The translations under genes and the position numbers were made by a program. The notes under the pieces are model-generated. The model saw only the letters and a program-made list of their open reading frames with translations. It was not told the origin of the DNA and ran no database searches. DNA of 64,000 bases from Clostridium bowmanii (GTDB lineage Bacteria > Bacillota > Clostridia > Clostridiales > Clostridiaceae), in contig NZ_JAHLDL010000024.1 in NCBI RefSeq assembly GCF_018861315.1, forward strand, positions 1-64,000. The letters are read 5' to 3'. The number at the start of each line of letters is the position of its first letter. Positions within the stretch are counted from its first letter, which is position 1. Positions 8,826 through 16,034 of the stretch are shown here, piece after piece.

Positions 8826-8870
8826 TTAGATAAGCAACTTACAAATCAAACATTAAAGTTGCTTATCTAA
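8826..8870 (-). terminator. Terminator of the spoIIA operon
   Basis: A 15-bp inverted repeat TTAGATAAGCAACTT / AAGTTGCTTATCTAA (8826-8840, 8856-8870) lies directly after sigF. On the minus strand it is followed about ten bases later by nine T residues. Confidence 0.75.
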
Positions 8871-8878
8871 TTTTCATC

Positions 8879-9634
8879 TTAACCACTTAACTTTTCCTTC
8901 ATTATTTTCAAAACTTTTTTTTCTATTCTTGATACTTGTACTTGACTTATTCCCATCATTTTTGCTACCTGAATTTGTGTATTATCTTTAAAATATCTCA
9001 GCATAATTATTTGTCTTGATTTTGAATCAAGTTTTCTAAGCGCTTCTTTAAGGGCAATTTTATCTAAAACCTCGTTATCTTCTTCGTATCTCTCGCTTAA
9101 TTTATCTATTAATAGTACCGGTGCGCCATCATCTTGGTGTATTGTATCAAATAGATACTGCATATTACTTGCAGATTCTAGAGCATACACTATATCTTCT
9201 TTTTCTACATTAGAAAAAACTGATAATTCTTCAATGGTGGGGTCTCTACCTAATTCTTTTGTTAAAGTATCTTTATCATAATGTAATTTTCGCGCTGTGT
9301 TTTTAACACTTCTACTAACTTTTATAATCCCGTCATCTCTAAGAAATCTTTTGATTTCTCCCATTATCATTGGAACGGCATATGTAGAAAATTTAACATT
9401 ATATTTAGTATCAAAATTATTAATAGCTTTTACTAGGCCAATACAGCCAATTTGAAAGATATCATCATACTCATAACCCCTATTTAGAAATTTTTTACTA
9501 ATTGATGCAACTAAAGGTAAGTTCATTTCTACTAACCTATCTAATGCACCTGGCTCTCCACTTCTAACCAATTGAATGAGTTGCATATTATCTTCATAAT
9601 TATAATTATTTTTTTTCACTGTTTTCTGATCCAT
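8879..9634 (-). CDS. sigF: RNA polymerase sporulation sigma factor F
   Basis: Forespore-specific sigma factor of the sigma-70 family, 251 residues. Region 2 is seen in FDTKYNVKFSTYAVPMIMG and the family-typical EIKRFLRDDG. Region 3 follows, and the region 4 helix-turn-helix is TQIQVAKMMGISQVQVSRI. Its position as third gene after spoIIAA and spoIIAB distinguishes it from SigG. It is held inactive by SpoIIAB until dephosphorylated SpoIIAA displaces it in the forespore. The start is preceded by GGTGGAATATT. Confidence 0.96.
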   Translation of the reverse strand: MDQKTVKKNNYNYEDNMQLIQLVRSGEPGALDRLVEMNLPLVASISKKFLNRGYEYDDIFQIGCIGLVKAINNFDTKYNVKFSTYAVPMIMGEIKRFLRDDGIIKVSRSVKNTARKLHYDKDTLTKELGRDPTIEELSVFSNVEKEDIVYALESASNMQYLFDTIHQDDGAPVLLIDKLSERYEEDNEVLDKIALKEALRKLDSKSRQIIMLRYFKDNTQIQVAKMMGISQVQVSRIEKKVLKIMKEKLSG

Positions 9635-9644
9635 AATATTCCAC

Positions 9645-10073
9645 CTAACTTAAAGGATTAAATATTTTTTTCATTATTATACTTGTTCCCCTACCTTTAT
9701 CAGACTTTACTTCTAAACTATCCATAAAAGTTTCCATTACAGTAAAACCCATACCTGACCTCTCTAAGTCTGGGCGAGAAGTATATAATGGTTGCATAGC
9801 CATCTCTAGATTGTCAATTCCTTTTCCAGTATCGTTAATAATAACTGTTAATTCAGTTCCATCAATAATAGCTTCTATAGTTATCATTTCTTCTTCACTT
9901 TCATAACCATGAATAATTGCATTAGTAACTGCTTCAGATACCGCTGTCTTAACATCACTAATTTCATCAATTGTAGGATCTAATTGTGATGCGAATGCCG
10001 CTACTGCTACTCTTGCGAAGCTCTCGTTCTGCGATTTACTTAAAAACTCAATTTTAATTCTATTGTGACACAT
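9645..10073 (-). CDS. spoIIAB: Anti-sigma F factor (serine kinase) SpoIIAB
   Basis: 142 residues of the GHKL ATPase fold: N box [13 protein letters not shown]1 NDTGKGI and G2 SGMGFTVM. It binds SigF or phosphorylates SpoIIAA on serine. The start at 10073 has a GGGGGG ribosome binding site. It sits ten bases upstream of sigF and 13 bases after spoIIAA, in the conserved operon order. Confidence 0.96.
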   Translation of the reverse strand: MCHNRIKIEFLSKSQNESFARVAVAAFASQLDPTIDEISDVKTAVSEAVTNAIIHGYESEEEMITIEAIIDGTELTVIINDTGKGIDNLEMAMQPLYTSRPDLERSGMGFTVMETFMDSLEVKSDKGRGTSIIMKKIFNPLS

Positions 10074-10086
10074 ATTAATCCCCCCA

Positions 10087-10422
10087 CTAAATATTGTTTA
10101 CAGCTTGTTCAACATTATCATATAACATGATTATCTTAAACATTCCTGACAATTCAAACACCCTTTTTACTGAAGACTGAATGCTAGTTACACATACACT
10201 GCCATTCCTCGTATGTAACTTTTTGTATCTTCCAATAACTACACCAATACCTGAGCTATCCATAAAGGACACTCCTCCGAAATCCATGATTAATTTATTG
10301 TAGCTATCTCTGTCTAAACGATCGTCTATAAGATTCCTTACTTCTTCAGCACTATGATGGTCTAATTCTCCCGACATGTAAACAATCAATCTATCGTCAT
10401 TATTCTCAAAATTTAAATGCAT
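10087..10422 (-). CDS. spoIIAA: Anti-sigma F factor antagonist SpoIIAA
   Basis: A 111-residue STAS-domain protein. The phosphorylated serine is in [15 protein letters not shown], Ser56 here (Ser58 in B. subtilis), and [10 protein letters not shown] near the N-terminus is typical. Unphosphorylated SpoIIAA frees SigF from SpoIIAB. It is first in the operon, behind the sigma-H-type promoter at 10494-10522, with a run of G residues as ribosome binding site. Confidence 0.96.
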   Translation of the reverse strand: MHLNFENNDDRLIVYMSGELDHHSAEEVRNLIDDRLDRDSYNKLIMDFGGVSFMDSSGIGVVIGRYKKLHTRNGSVCVTSIQSSVKRVFELSGMFKIIMLYDNVEQAVNNI

Positions 10423-10493
10423 CTGCTTCCCCCCCGAATAATTAGAAATTAATAAAATTTCTCAATTTTTTCTAAATAATTTTCTCTTCTTAT

Positions 10494-10522
10494 ATATTCT
10501 ACAAGTTACATAATTTTCCTTC
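10494..10522 (-). promoter_or_regulatory. Sigma-H-type promoter of spoIIA
   Basis: On the minus strand GAAGGAAAA, an 11-base spacer and GTAGAATAT match the B. subtilis sigma-H consensus RnAGGAwWW-N11-12-RnnGAATww at every position. It lies about 72 bases before the spoIIAA start. The spoIIA operon is a known sigma-H target in Bacillus, so the assignment agrees with its context. Confidence 0.75.
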
Positions 10523-10812
10523 TTTTTTTTAAAATATTTATTCATTCTTTTATATACTAACCATTTGTAATCATTTAATACAATATGTGATAAATAATCT
10601 TCATAAATAAGTTGAATACATCAAACTATTACCCTATATCAAAATCATTGTGTATAAATACTATACTCCATTTTTTCTTCTAAAGTAGTTACTTTATCAG
10701 CTTCTTATGAATTTGCTAGTAGATACTTTACTAAAAAATTAAAAAAGCTTGTTTTGCTTTACCTAAGTTTGTAGAAGATTTATTAAAATAAAAACAAGTA
10801 AATATTAAAAGC
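10523..10812. other. Intergenic AT-rich stretch, nothing recognised
   Basis: Between the spoIIA promoter and the terminator of the permease gene. Very AT-rich; no ORF with a ribosome binding site and no clear structured RNA noticed. Upstream control sites of spoIIA (for example Spo0A boxes) could be here, but I could not define one. Confidence 0.4.
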
Positions 10813-10856
10813 AATAAAAGCAGCATAATTAAATATATAATTATCCTGCTTTTATT
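10813..10856 (-). terminator. Terminator of the 4-hydroxybutyrate operon
   Basis: Inverted repeat AATAAAAGCAG / CTGCTTTTATT (10813-10823, 10846-10856) with an inner ATAATTA/TAATTAT pairing. It is downstream of the permease gene on the minus strand and is followed by a T-rich stretch. Confidence 0.7.
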
Positions 10857-10879
10857 TTAGTTTAAACTCTTTGTATTAC

Positions 10880-12253
10880 CTAAATATCTAAGTTTTCATT
10901 TTCAAAAATCATAACATCGTATTTAGGTTTATTTCCCAATTTAATTAATATACAAAGTACAACACCTGCTGCCAGACCCCAAGCTGCACCTCTTGTTGCA
11001 ACTATTGCTGCCATAATACCTGCTATACCTAAGTCATTAGCAGTACGTGCCTTCATAACTCCAACTCTTATAGAAACATACCCTTGAATTAACATTGTAG
11101 AGGCAAGAGCAATTCCTAAAATAGGTTTGCATAATGACACTATTGGTAGAAGAAAATATCCTGTAAGGGTACCAAATCTGAAAGACCCTGCTCCACCATT
11201 AATTGAATCCATAGATTCTTTACCATGCTTAAATCTTTCACAAACAACAACCTGCATTGCTGCCCATAGTGGTCCACACATTGTAAGATCTGGTCCTATT
11301 ACAGACATTAACAAGTTACGAAGGCCAAATATTATGTGAGATCTGTTTGGATCATAATCTATAAGTTCATCTGGACGATCTTTCTTACAGTCGTCTAATA
11401 ATGCTTGAGATTGAATCATATCACCAAATAGAACTACATATGCAGTGATAACCATTGGTAAGGCTTTTATAAACATACTAATTGGAGGAAACCCTATATT
11501 TTTAGAAAAAAATGTCCATTGTGTCCATAAAACTCCAAAAGCCGGTTTTGTTATACCCCATTCTATCTTAGGCCAAGCTGTTTCTCCAACTAAAGGTGCA
11601 AATATTATTGCAAGAGCTATAATAGGTAATATTCCTAAATTAGATACTATTTTCAAAAAACGATTTTTTTTGCAGATACTTTTAAAATGATTTGAAAATA
11701 AAAGGTAGAATCCGAGGCCTACACATACAATAATAGAAATCGGAAATTGATCAAAACGAGCACCTTTTACAAAGATAACATTTACGGCGGCAATACCTGC
11801 TCCAATTATAATACCGGCCTGCATTGCATTTGGAACAATATGAACTATCTTCTTGCCAAGTCCTGTAATACCTAAGAATAATGCTAAAAGACCAAGAGTC
11901 ATTTCAAATGCTATTAACGCTTGCATTCTTTCTGGTCCCATTTTATAATCACTCACATACAGCATAAGCAGTGGAATGGCGGGTGTAACCCAGCCTGGTA
12001 CTACTGGATCACCTAAAAATACATGGGCACAATAAAGTATTCCATTTAGCACAACAACAGCAATTGCTACTTCAAACGGCATCCCTAAGTATTCCTGAAG
12101 CATAGGGATGGCTCCAAGGCAAACTGCACACATCAATAATCCTTGAACATAATCCGCCCATTCAAACTTATAATGTACAAAAGGAATACGTATTTTAAAT
12201 GGACCAGCAGGTATATATGGTTGTTCTTTCCCAAATTCTCTTTTAATAGCCAT
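10880..12253 (-). CDS. Polytopic permease, putative 4-hydroxybutyrate or carboxylate transporter
   Basis: 457 residues with about 11-12 hydrophobic segments, no signal peptide and short loops. The overall look (GITGLGKKIVHIVPNAMQAGIIIGAG, then a long Ser/Pro region and a Gly-rich C-terminal half) recalls the NCS2/SLC23 nucleobase and related permeases, but I cannot place it firmly. It is the last gene of the sigma-54-controlled 4-hydroxybutyrate operon. C. difficile has a membrane protein at the end of its succinate/4-hydroxybutyrate cluster. From this context I infer uptake of 4-hydroxybutyrate or a similar short hydroxy- or dicarboxylate. Confidence 0.6.
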   Translation of the reverse strand: MAIKREFGKEQPYIPAGPFKIRIPFVHYKFEWADYVQGLLMCAVCLGAIPMLQEYLGMPFEVAIAVVVLNGILYCAHVFLGDPVVPGWVTPAIPLLMLYVSDYKMGPERMQALIAFEMTLGLLALFLGITGLGKKIVHIVPNAMQAGIIIGAGIAAVNVIFVKGARFDQFPISIIVCVGLGFYLLFSNHFKSICKKNRFLKIVSNLGILPIIALAIIFAPLVGETAWPKIEWGITKPAFGVLWTQWTFFSKNIGFPPISMFIKALPMVITAYVVLFGDMIQSQALLDDCKKDRPDELIDYDPNRSHIIFGLRNLLMSVIGPDLTMCGPLWAAMQVVVCERFKHGKESMDSINGGAGSFRFGTLTGYFLLPIVSLCKPILGIALASTMLIQGYVSIRVGVMKARTANDLGIAGIMAAIVATRGAAWGLAAGVVLCILIKLGNKPKYDVMIFENENLDI

Positions 12254-12301
12254 AATTAAACCTCCACAAATATATATTTTTTAATAAATGTTATATATTA
12301 G

Positions 12302-13600
12302 CTAAAACTCACAGCTAAATCTTTTTTGAAATTCTCGTATTAATTCATTTTTGAAATTTGGATGAGCAATGTTTATTAGTGCCCTAGCTCTATCCTTCAG
12401 GCTTTTACCCTTAAGTTGTGCTATTCCGTATTCTGTAACCACATAATTAACATCATTTCTACCAGTTGTAACTGCTGAACCTTCTGCAAGCAGTGGTACA
12501 ATTTTAGAGATTGTCCCTTTAGCCGCAGTGGATGCCATTGCCATAATAGATTTACCGTCTTCACACATATTTGAACCTCGTACAAAATCCACCTGACCGC
12601 CGACTCCACTTATTTGTTTTAGCCCAACACTTTCTGATGCTACTTGCCCCATTAGGTCCACCTGTACACAAGAATTTATTGATATCATCTTTGAATTTTT
12701 CATAATTACAGTTGGGTCATTTACGTAATCTACAGGATACATTTCCACCATTGGATTATTATTTACAAAATCATAGAGTCTTTGCGTTCCCATAAGGAAA
12801 GTTACTACTATTTTTCCAGGATGAATTGTCTTCGCCTTATTTGTTACAACTCCCGCTTCTACTAGTTCAACTACTCCATCTGAAATCATTTCCGAATGTA
12901 TACCTAAATCTTTTTTGTCCCTTAAAAATAAAAGTACTGCATCTGGAATAGCTCCTATTCCAAGTTGAAGAGTGGACCCATCTTCAATTAAAGAAGCACA
13001 ATGCTGTCCAATAGCCTTCTCAACATCTCCAATTTTAGGAGGCTGTAGTTCTATAATTTGATGACTTACTTCTACTATATAATCAATTTCAGATACATGT
13101 ATAAAAGAGTCTCCCATAGTTCTTGGCATTCTATTGTTTACCTCTGCAATTACTAATTTTGCACATTCTGCAGCGGGTTTTGTATAATCGTTAGATACGC
13201 CGAAACTACAATAACCATGTTCATCAGGTGTAGAAACTTGAATAAGTGCTACATCTACTGGTAAATTTCCTTTAAAAAGACTTGGCACTTCTGAAAAATA
13301 GCAAGGTGTAAAATCTGCTCTTCCTGAACTTACCGCTTCCCTTGTATTTCCGCCTACAAATAGTGAGTTATGTCTAAAATGCACTTCCATGCCTGGCTTT
13401 GCATATTCACTACTACTCATTGCCACCATGTGTACGATTTCAACATTTTCATAAGCTTCACAATTAGCAACCATTGCAGCTATAACCTCTGTTGGTTCTC
13501 CACAAGCATGTCCTGCAACTATCCTGTTTCCAGACTTTATTTTCCCCACAGCTTGTGCTGCAGTAACAACCTTCGATTTATAAATTTGTTCTAAGTTCAT
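12302..13600 (-). CDS. abfT: 4-hydroxybutyrate CoA-transferase
   Basis: Class I CoA-transferase of the acetyl-CoA hydrolase/transferase family; it activates 4-hydroxybutyrate with CoA from acetyl- or butyryl-CoA. An in-frame GTG at 13621 overlaps the previous stop codon. The ATG at 13600 has GGGGAG eight bases upstream, and the resulting N-terminus MNLEQIYKSKVVTAAQA fits the family, so 432 residues are proposed. The catalytic glutamate is Glu237 in HSEMISDG, corresponding to Glu238 reported for the C. aminobutyricum enzyme. The Gly-rich GIGAIPDAVL loop precedes it. It follows abfD in the same operon. Confidence 0.92.
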   Translation of the reverse strand: MNLEQIYKSKVVTAAQAVGKIKSGNRIVAGHACGEPTEVIAAMVANCEAYENVEIVHMVAMSSSEYAKPGMEVHFRHNSLFVGGNTREAVSSGRADFTPCYFSEVPSLFKGNLPVDVALIQVSTPDEHGYCSFGVSNDYTKPAAECAKLVIAEVNNRMPRTMGDSFIHVSEIDYIVEVSHQIIELQPPKIGDVEKAIGQHCASLIEDGSTLQLGIGAIPDAVLLFLRDKKDLGIHSEMISDGVVELVEAGVVTNKAKTIHPGKIVVTFLMGTQRLYDFVNNNPMVEMYPVDYVNDPTVIMKNSKMISINSCVQVDLMGQVASESVGLKQISGVGGQVDFVRGSNMCEDGKSIMAMASTAAKGTISKIVPLLAEGSAVTTGRNDVNYVVTEYGIAQLKGKSLKDRARALINIAHPNFKNELIREFQKRFSCEF

Positions 13601-13617
13601 GCATATCACTCCCCAAA

Positions 13618-13890
13618 TCACAAAACTTTTATTTTGTCTATATTATTTAGTAATTTTATAATATCACTTTCACTAATTATGCATACTTTTTCATATTTAG
13701 CTTCAAGATTCTGATGATCAGCACAGGCACAGATACAACCACATATAATAACAATTACATCATAAATAGTTCCTTGCTTTGCCAATTCAATATTGTGATT
13801 GAAGCCACTATGTTTTTTTAATCTTGAGGCTACATCTGTTCTATCATATGTTGGATTGCATCCTCCACAATATTTAATACCAATTTTCAT
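13618..13890 (-). CDS. Small Cys-rich protein of the 4-hydroxybutyrate operon
   Basis: 90 residues of unknown function. The N-terminus KYCGGCNPTYDR carries a CxxC, and a second cysteine group, CGCICAC, follows a hydrophobic strand at about 50-56. These six cysteines could hold a metal or an Fe-S cluster. Its ATG overlaps the stop of the NifU-like gene (TAATG), so the two are translationally coupled. It lies between NifU-like and abfT. The most economical guess is a partner in metallocentre assembly or redox protection for the Fe-S flavoenzyme AbfD, but the sequence alone does not show this. Confidence 0.75.
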   Translation of the reverse strand: MKIGIKYCGGCNPTYDRTDVASRLKKHSGFNHNIELAKQGTIYDVIVIICGCICACADHQNLEAKYEKVCIISESDIIKLLNNIDKIKVL

Positions 13891-14177
13891 TATCTTCCTC
13901 TATTACCTTCACTTAAAATTTTTCTAGCTTGTTCTAATAGCTCTTCACTAACTTCATTTCTCAGTATTACCTTTTTAATGCCAGGTATTTCTTCTTTGAG
14001 TGTTACTTCAACTAAATCCTCAATGGTATATTTTGCAGATAAACACCCTTTGCATTGCCCCAAAAGCTTCACTTCAACTATTCCATCATCATAGCTGACA
14101 AGCTTAATATTTCCATAGTGATCTGCAAGCTTTGGCCTAACATTCACCTCAAGGATTTTTTCAATTTCAGCAAACAT
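13890..14177 (-). CDS. NifU C-terminal-like Fe-S scaffold protein
   Basis: 95 residues. Residues 5-75 match the NifU C-terminal (Nfu) domain, with the cluster-binding CxxC in GQCKGCLSAKYTIEDLVE and the following EEIPGIKKV. Nfu proteins carry and deliver [4Fe-4S] clusters. It is placed directly after abfD, whose product needs a [4Fe-4S] cluster, which suggests dedicated cluster delivery. A perfect hairpin (14199-14226) lies in the gap between the two genes. Confidence 0.85.
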   Translation of the reverse strand: MFAEIEKILEVNVRPKLADHYGNIKLVSYDDGIVEVKLLGQCKGCLSAKYTIEDLVEVTLKEEIPGIKKVILRNEVSEELLEQARKILSEGNRGR

Positions 14178-14198
14178 AACATCACTCCATTCTTTTTA

Positions 14199-14226
14199 AT
14201 ATGTGGGCTAGACTAAGCCCACATAT
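14199..14226 (-). other. Intercistronic hairpin between abfD and the NifU-like gene
   Basis: Perfect 11-bp stem ATATGTGGGCT / AGCCCACATAT with a 6-nt loop. On the minus strand no T-run follows, so it is a poor terminator. It is more likely an mRNA processing or stabilising hairpin that sets abfD expression above the downstream genes. Confidence 0.55.
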
Positions 14227-14269
14227 ATTTAGATATTTCATATTGTGAAAGACGTATTTATTTGATGAA

Positions 14270-15724
14270 TTATTCTTGTATCCTAGCAATCACTTTTGCC
14301 AAAGCTTTTTTATGAGGCAAATTACTTTGTCTAGCTATCATTATTCTTTGAGCTTGTGGGGAACCTGCACCATGCATCGATTCTGTTCTATAACCAACTG
14401 CAGCTGTTCCAAGTGACATATTCTCTATTAATCTTAATACTCTCATTCTATTTTCAGTGGATACAGATGCGACACCTTGCAAGTACTTTTCACAGTAAGG
14501 TCCAGTTATTGTGCCTTTAAAATCTTTACCTGAAGGCATAGTTACCATGAGTCCTCCAGCAATATCTTCAGCAAGTCTTACTATTTCATATGGGAATCTT
14601 GTAACATTTTGCTTACATACATTAGCAAGTAACAAATCTATCATGAAGTTACCGGCTACAGTTTTATGACCTTCTGCAGAGCATGCAATTCCACAAGCAT
14701 ATAGTGTTTCATTTAAATGAGTCATTTCAATTAATTTGTCTTTAATGTGTGATACTCTACCAGTTCCATTATATTCTGCAGCTAGAGCAGTAGCTCCAAT
14801 GAGTACATCGCCTACACCAACTTTACATCCACCATAGCTTTGTCTATGATATCCTGCAAATCTCTCGACAAGCATTCCTGCAAATTCAGTTTCTCCATTT
14901 AAGAATATTCTTTCATTTGGTACGAATACATTATCAAAAATAGTTAAAGCTTCTACTCCACCAAAATTATAATTTCCTACATCAAGATCCGCGCCTTCTT
15001 CACTTTTCCTTGTATCACATGATTGACGTCCAACAATCATAATAATACCTTTTGTGTCTGTTGGAATTGAAAATGATACTGCATAATCCTTATCTTCTGG
15101 TCTCATAGCCATAGTTGGCATAACTAAAACTTCGTGAGAATTACATATACCAGTTTGATGAGCTTTTGCTCCTCTAACTACAATACCATCAGCTCTTCTT
15201 TCAACTACTCTAAGATACATATCTGGATCTGATTGTTTTGATGGTGATAGTCCTCTATCTCCTTTTGGATCTGTCATTGCACCATCTACTACTAAATCAT
15301 TTTCATGAACGTATTTTAAAAAGTTTTTAAATCTTTTATGATACTCAGTACCATATTCTTTATCAATTTCATATGTAGTACTATATTCAGAGTTAAAGGC
15401 ATCCATTCCAACACATCGTTGGAAACATGAAGCGGTTTTTTGACCACATAATCTTTGCATTTTAACTTTTTTAATTAAGTCCTCAGTACTTTGATGAAGT
15501 GTAGCAAATCTGTTAATTTTTTCTCCTGTAATAGTCGAAGTTGTTGTCATTAAATCTTCGTATTCAGGCATTTGTGCTAAGTCATACGTCATTTTAACTG
15601 AATTCATTGAAGGTCGAATTATAGGGTTGTCCACTACATTTTCTACTTTTTCTCCAAACATATAAACATTCAAATCCAGTTTCCTAAGACTTTCTACATA
15701 TTGTTCTCCAGTCATTAATCCCAT
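14270..15724 (-). CDS. abfD: 4-hydroxybutyryl-CoA dehydratase / vinylacetyl-CoA isomerase
   Basis: An FAD and [4Fe-4S] radical enzyme that converts 4-hydroxybutyryl-CoA to crotonyl-CoA. It resembles C. aminobutyricum AbfD along its whole length: YMFGEKVENVVDNPIIRPS, KTASCFQRCVGMDAF, GAMTDPKGDRGL, ERFAGYHRQSYGGCKVGVGD, YRTESMHGAGSPQAQRIM. The cluster ligands correspond to Cys100, Cys104, and the His and Cys seven residues apart in GYHRQSYGGCK. Upstream GTG and ATG codons exist, but AAAGGA lies nine bases before the ATG at 15724 (MGLMTGEQ), giving 484 residues. It is first in the operon, 53 bases after the sigma-54 promoter. Confidence 0.96.
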   Translation of the reverse strand: MGLMTGEQYVESLRKLDLNVYMFGEKVENVVDNPIIRPSMNSVKMTYDLAQMPEYEDLMTTTSTITGEKINRFATLHQSTEDLIKKVKMQRLCGQKTASCFQRCVGMDAFNSEYSTTYEIDKEYGTEYHKRFKNFLKYVHENDLVVDGAMTDPKGDRGLSPSKQSDPDMYLRVVERRADGIVVRGAKAHQTGICNSHEVLVMPTMAMRPEDKDYAVSFSIPTDTKGIIMIVGRQSCDTRKSEEGADLDVGNYNFGGVEALTIFDNVFVPNERIFLNGETEFAGMLVERFAGYHRQSYGGCKVGVGDVLIGATALAAEYNGTGRVSHIKDKLIEMTHLNETLYACGIACSAEGHKTVAGNFMIDLLLANVCKQNVTRFPYEIVRLAEDIAGGLMVTMPSGKDFKGTITGPYCEKYLQGVASVSTENRMRVLRLIENMSLGTAAVGYRTESMHGAGSPQAQRIMIARQSNLPHKKALAKVIARIQE

Positions 15725-15776
15725 TAAAATCATTCCTTTCACATATATATTTTATTAACTTTCTATTTATATACAT

Positions 15777-15792
15777 AGCAATACCTGTGCCA
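15777..15792 (-). promoter_or_regulatory. Sigma-54 (RpoN) promoter of the abf operon
   Basis: On the minus strand TGGCAC-AGGTA-TTGCT is a full match to the consensus TGGCAC-N5-TTGCW, with the required 10 bases between GG and GC. Transcription would start near 15766, about 42 bases before abfD. The adjacent gene encodes a sigma-54 activator. Confidence 0.9.
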
Positions 15793-15909
15793 AAGTTATA
15801 AATTACTACAATTATTAAAAAAGTAGCAAGATTTTAAAGTATATCAAAGTTTTTACCTAGCATTATAATGTGTGATTATGATTTTTATCACACATAAATG
15901 GTTAAAAAA

Positions 15910-15939
15910 AATATTTGTTGCATAAAAGCAACAAATATT
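15910..15939 (-). terminator. Terminator of the sigma-54 activator gene
   Basis: Perfect 12-bp stem AATATTTGTTGC / GCAACAAATATT (15910-15921, 15928-15939) with a 6-nt loop, followed on the minus strand by a run of T residues. The core TTGC-N6-GCAA recurs at 16009-16022, so the same DNA may also be an activator binding site. Confidence 0.7.
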
Positions 15940-16022
15940 AAAAATTTTATTTGCAAAAATCGGTAAATGCTTGTATACGATGTGTATACGTTTAACATTA
16001 ATTATTTATTGCATTTTTGCAA
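15918..16022. promoter_or_regulatory. Putative upstream activator sites (two TTGC-N6-GCAA palindromes)
   Basis: TTGC-N6-GCAA occurs at 15918-15931 and again at 16009-16022, about 150 and 250 bases upstream of the predicted abf start site. That is the usual enhancer distance for sigma-54 activators. Between them GTATAC is repeated at 15973-15978 and 15984-15989. The Fis-type activator encoded next door is the obvious candidate ligand. Confidence 0.45.
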
Positions 16023-16034
16023 CACGTTTCATTT

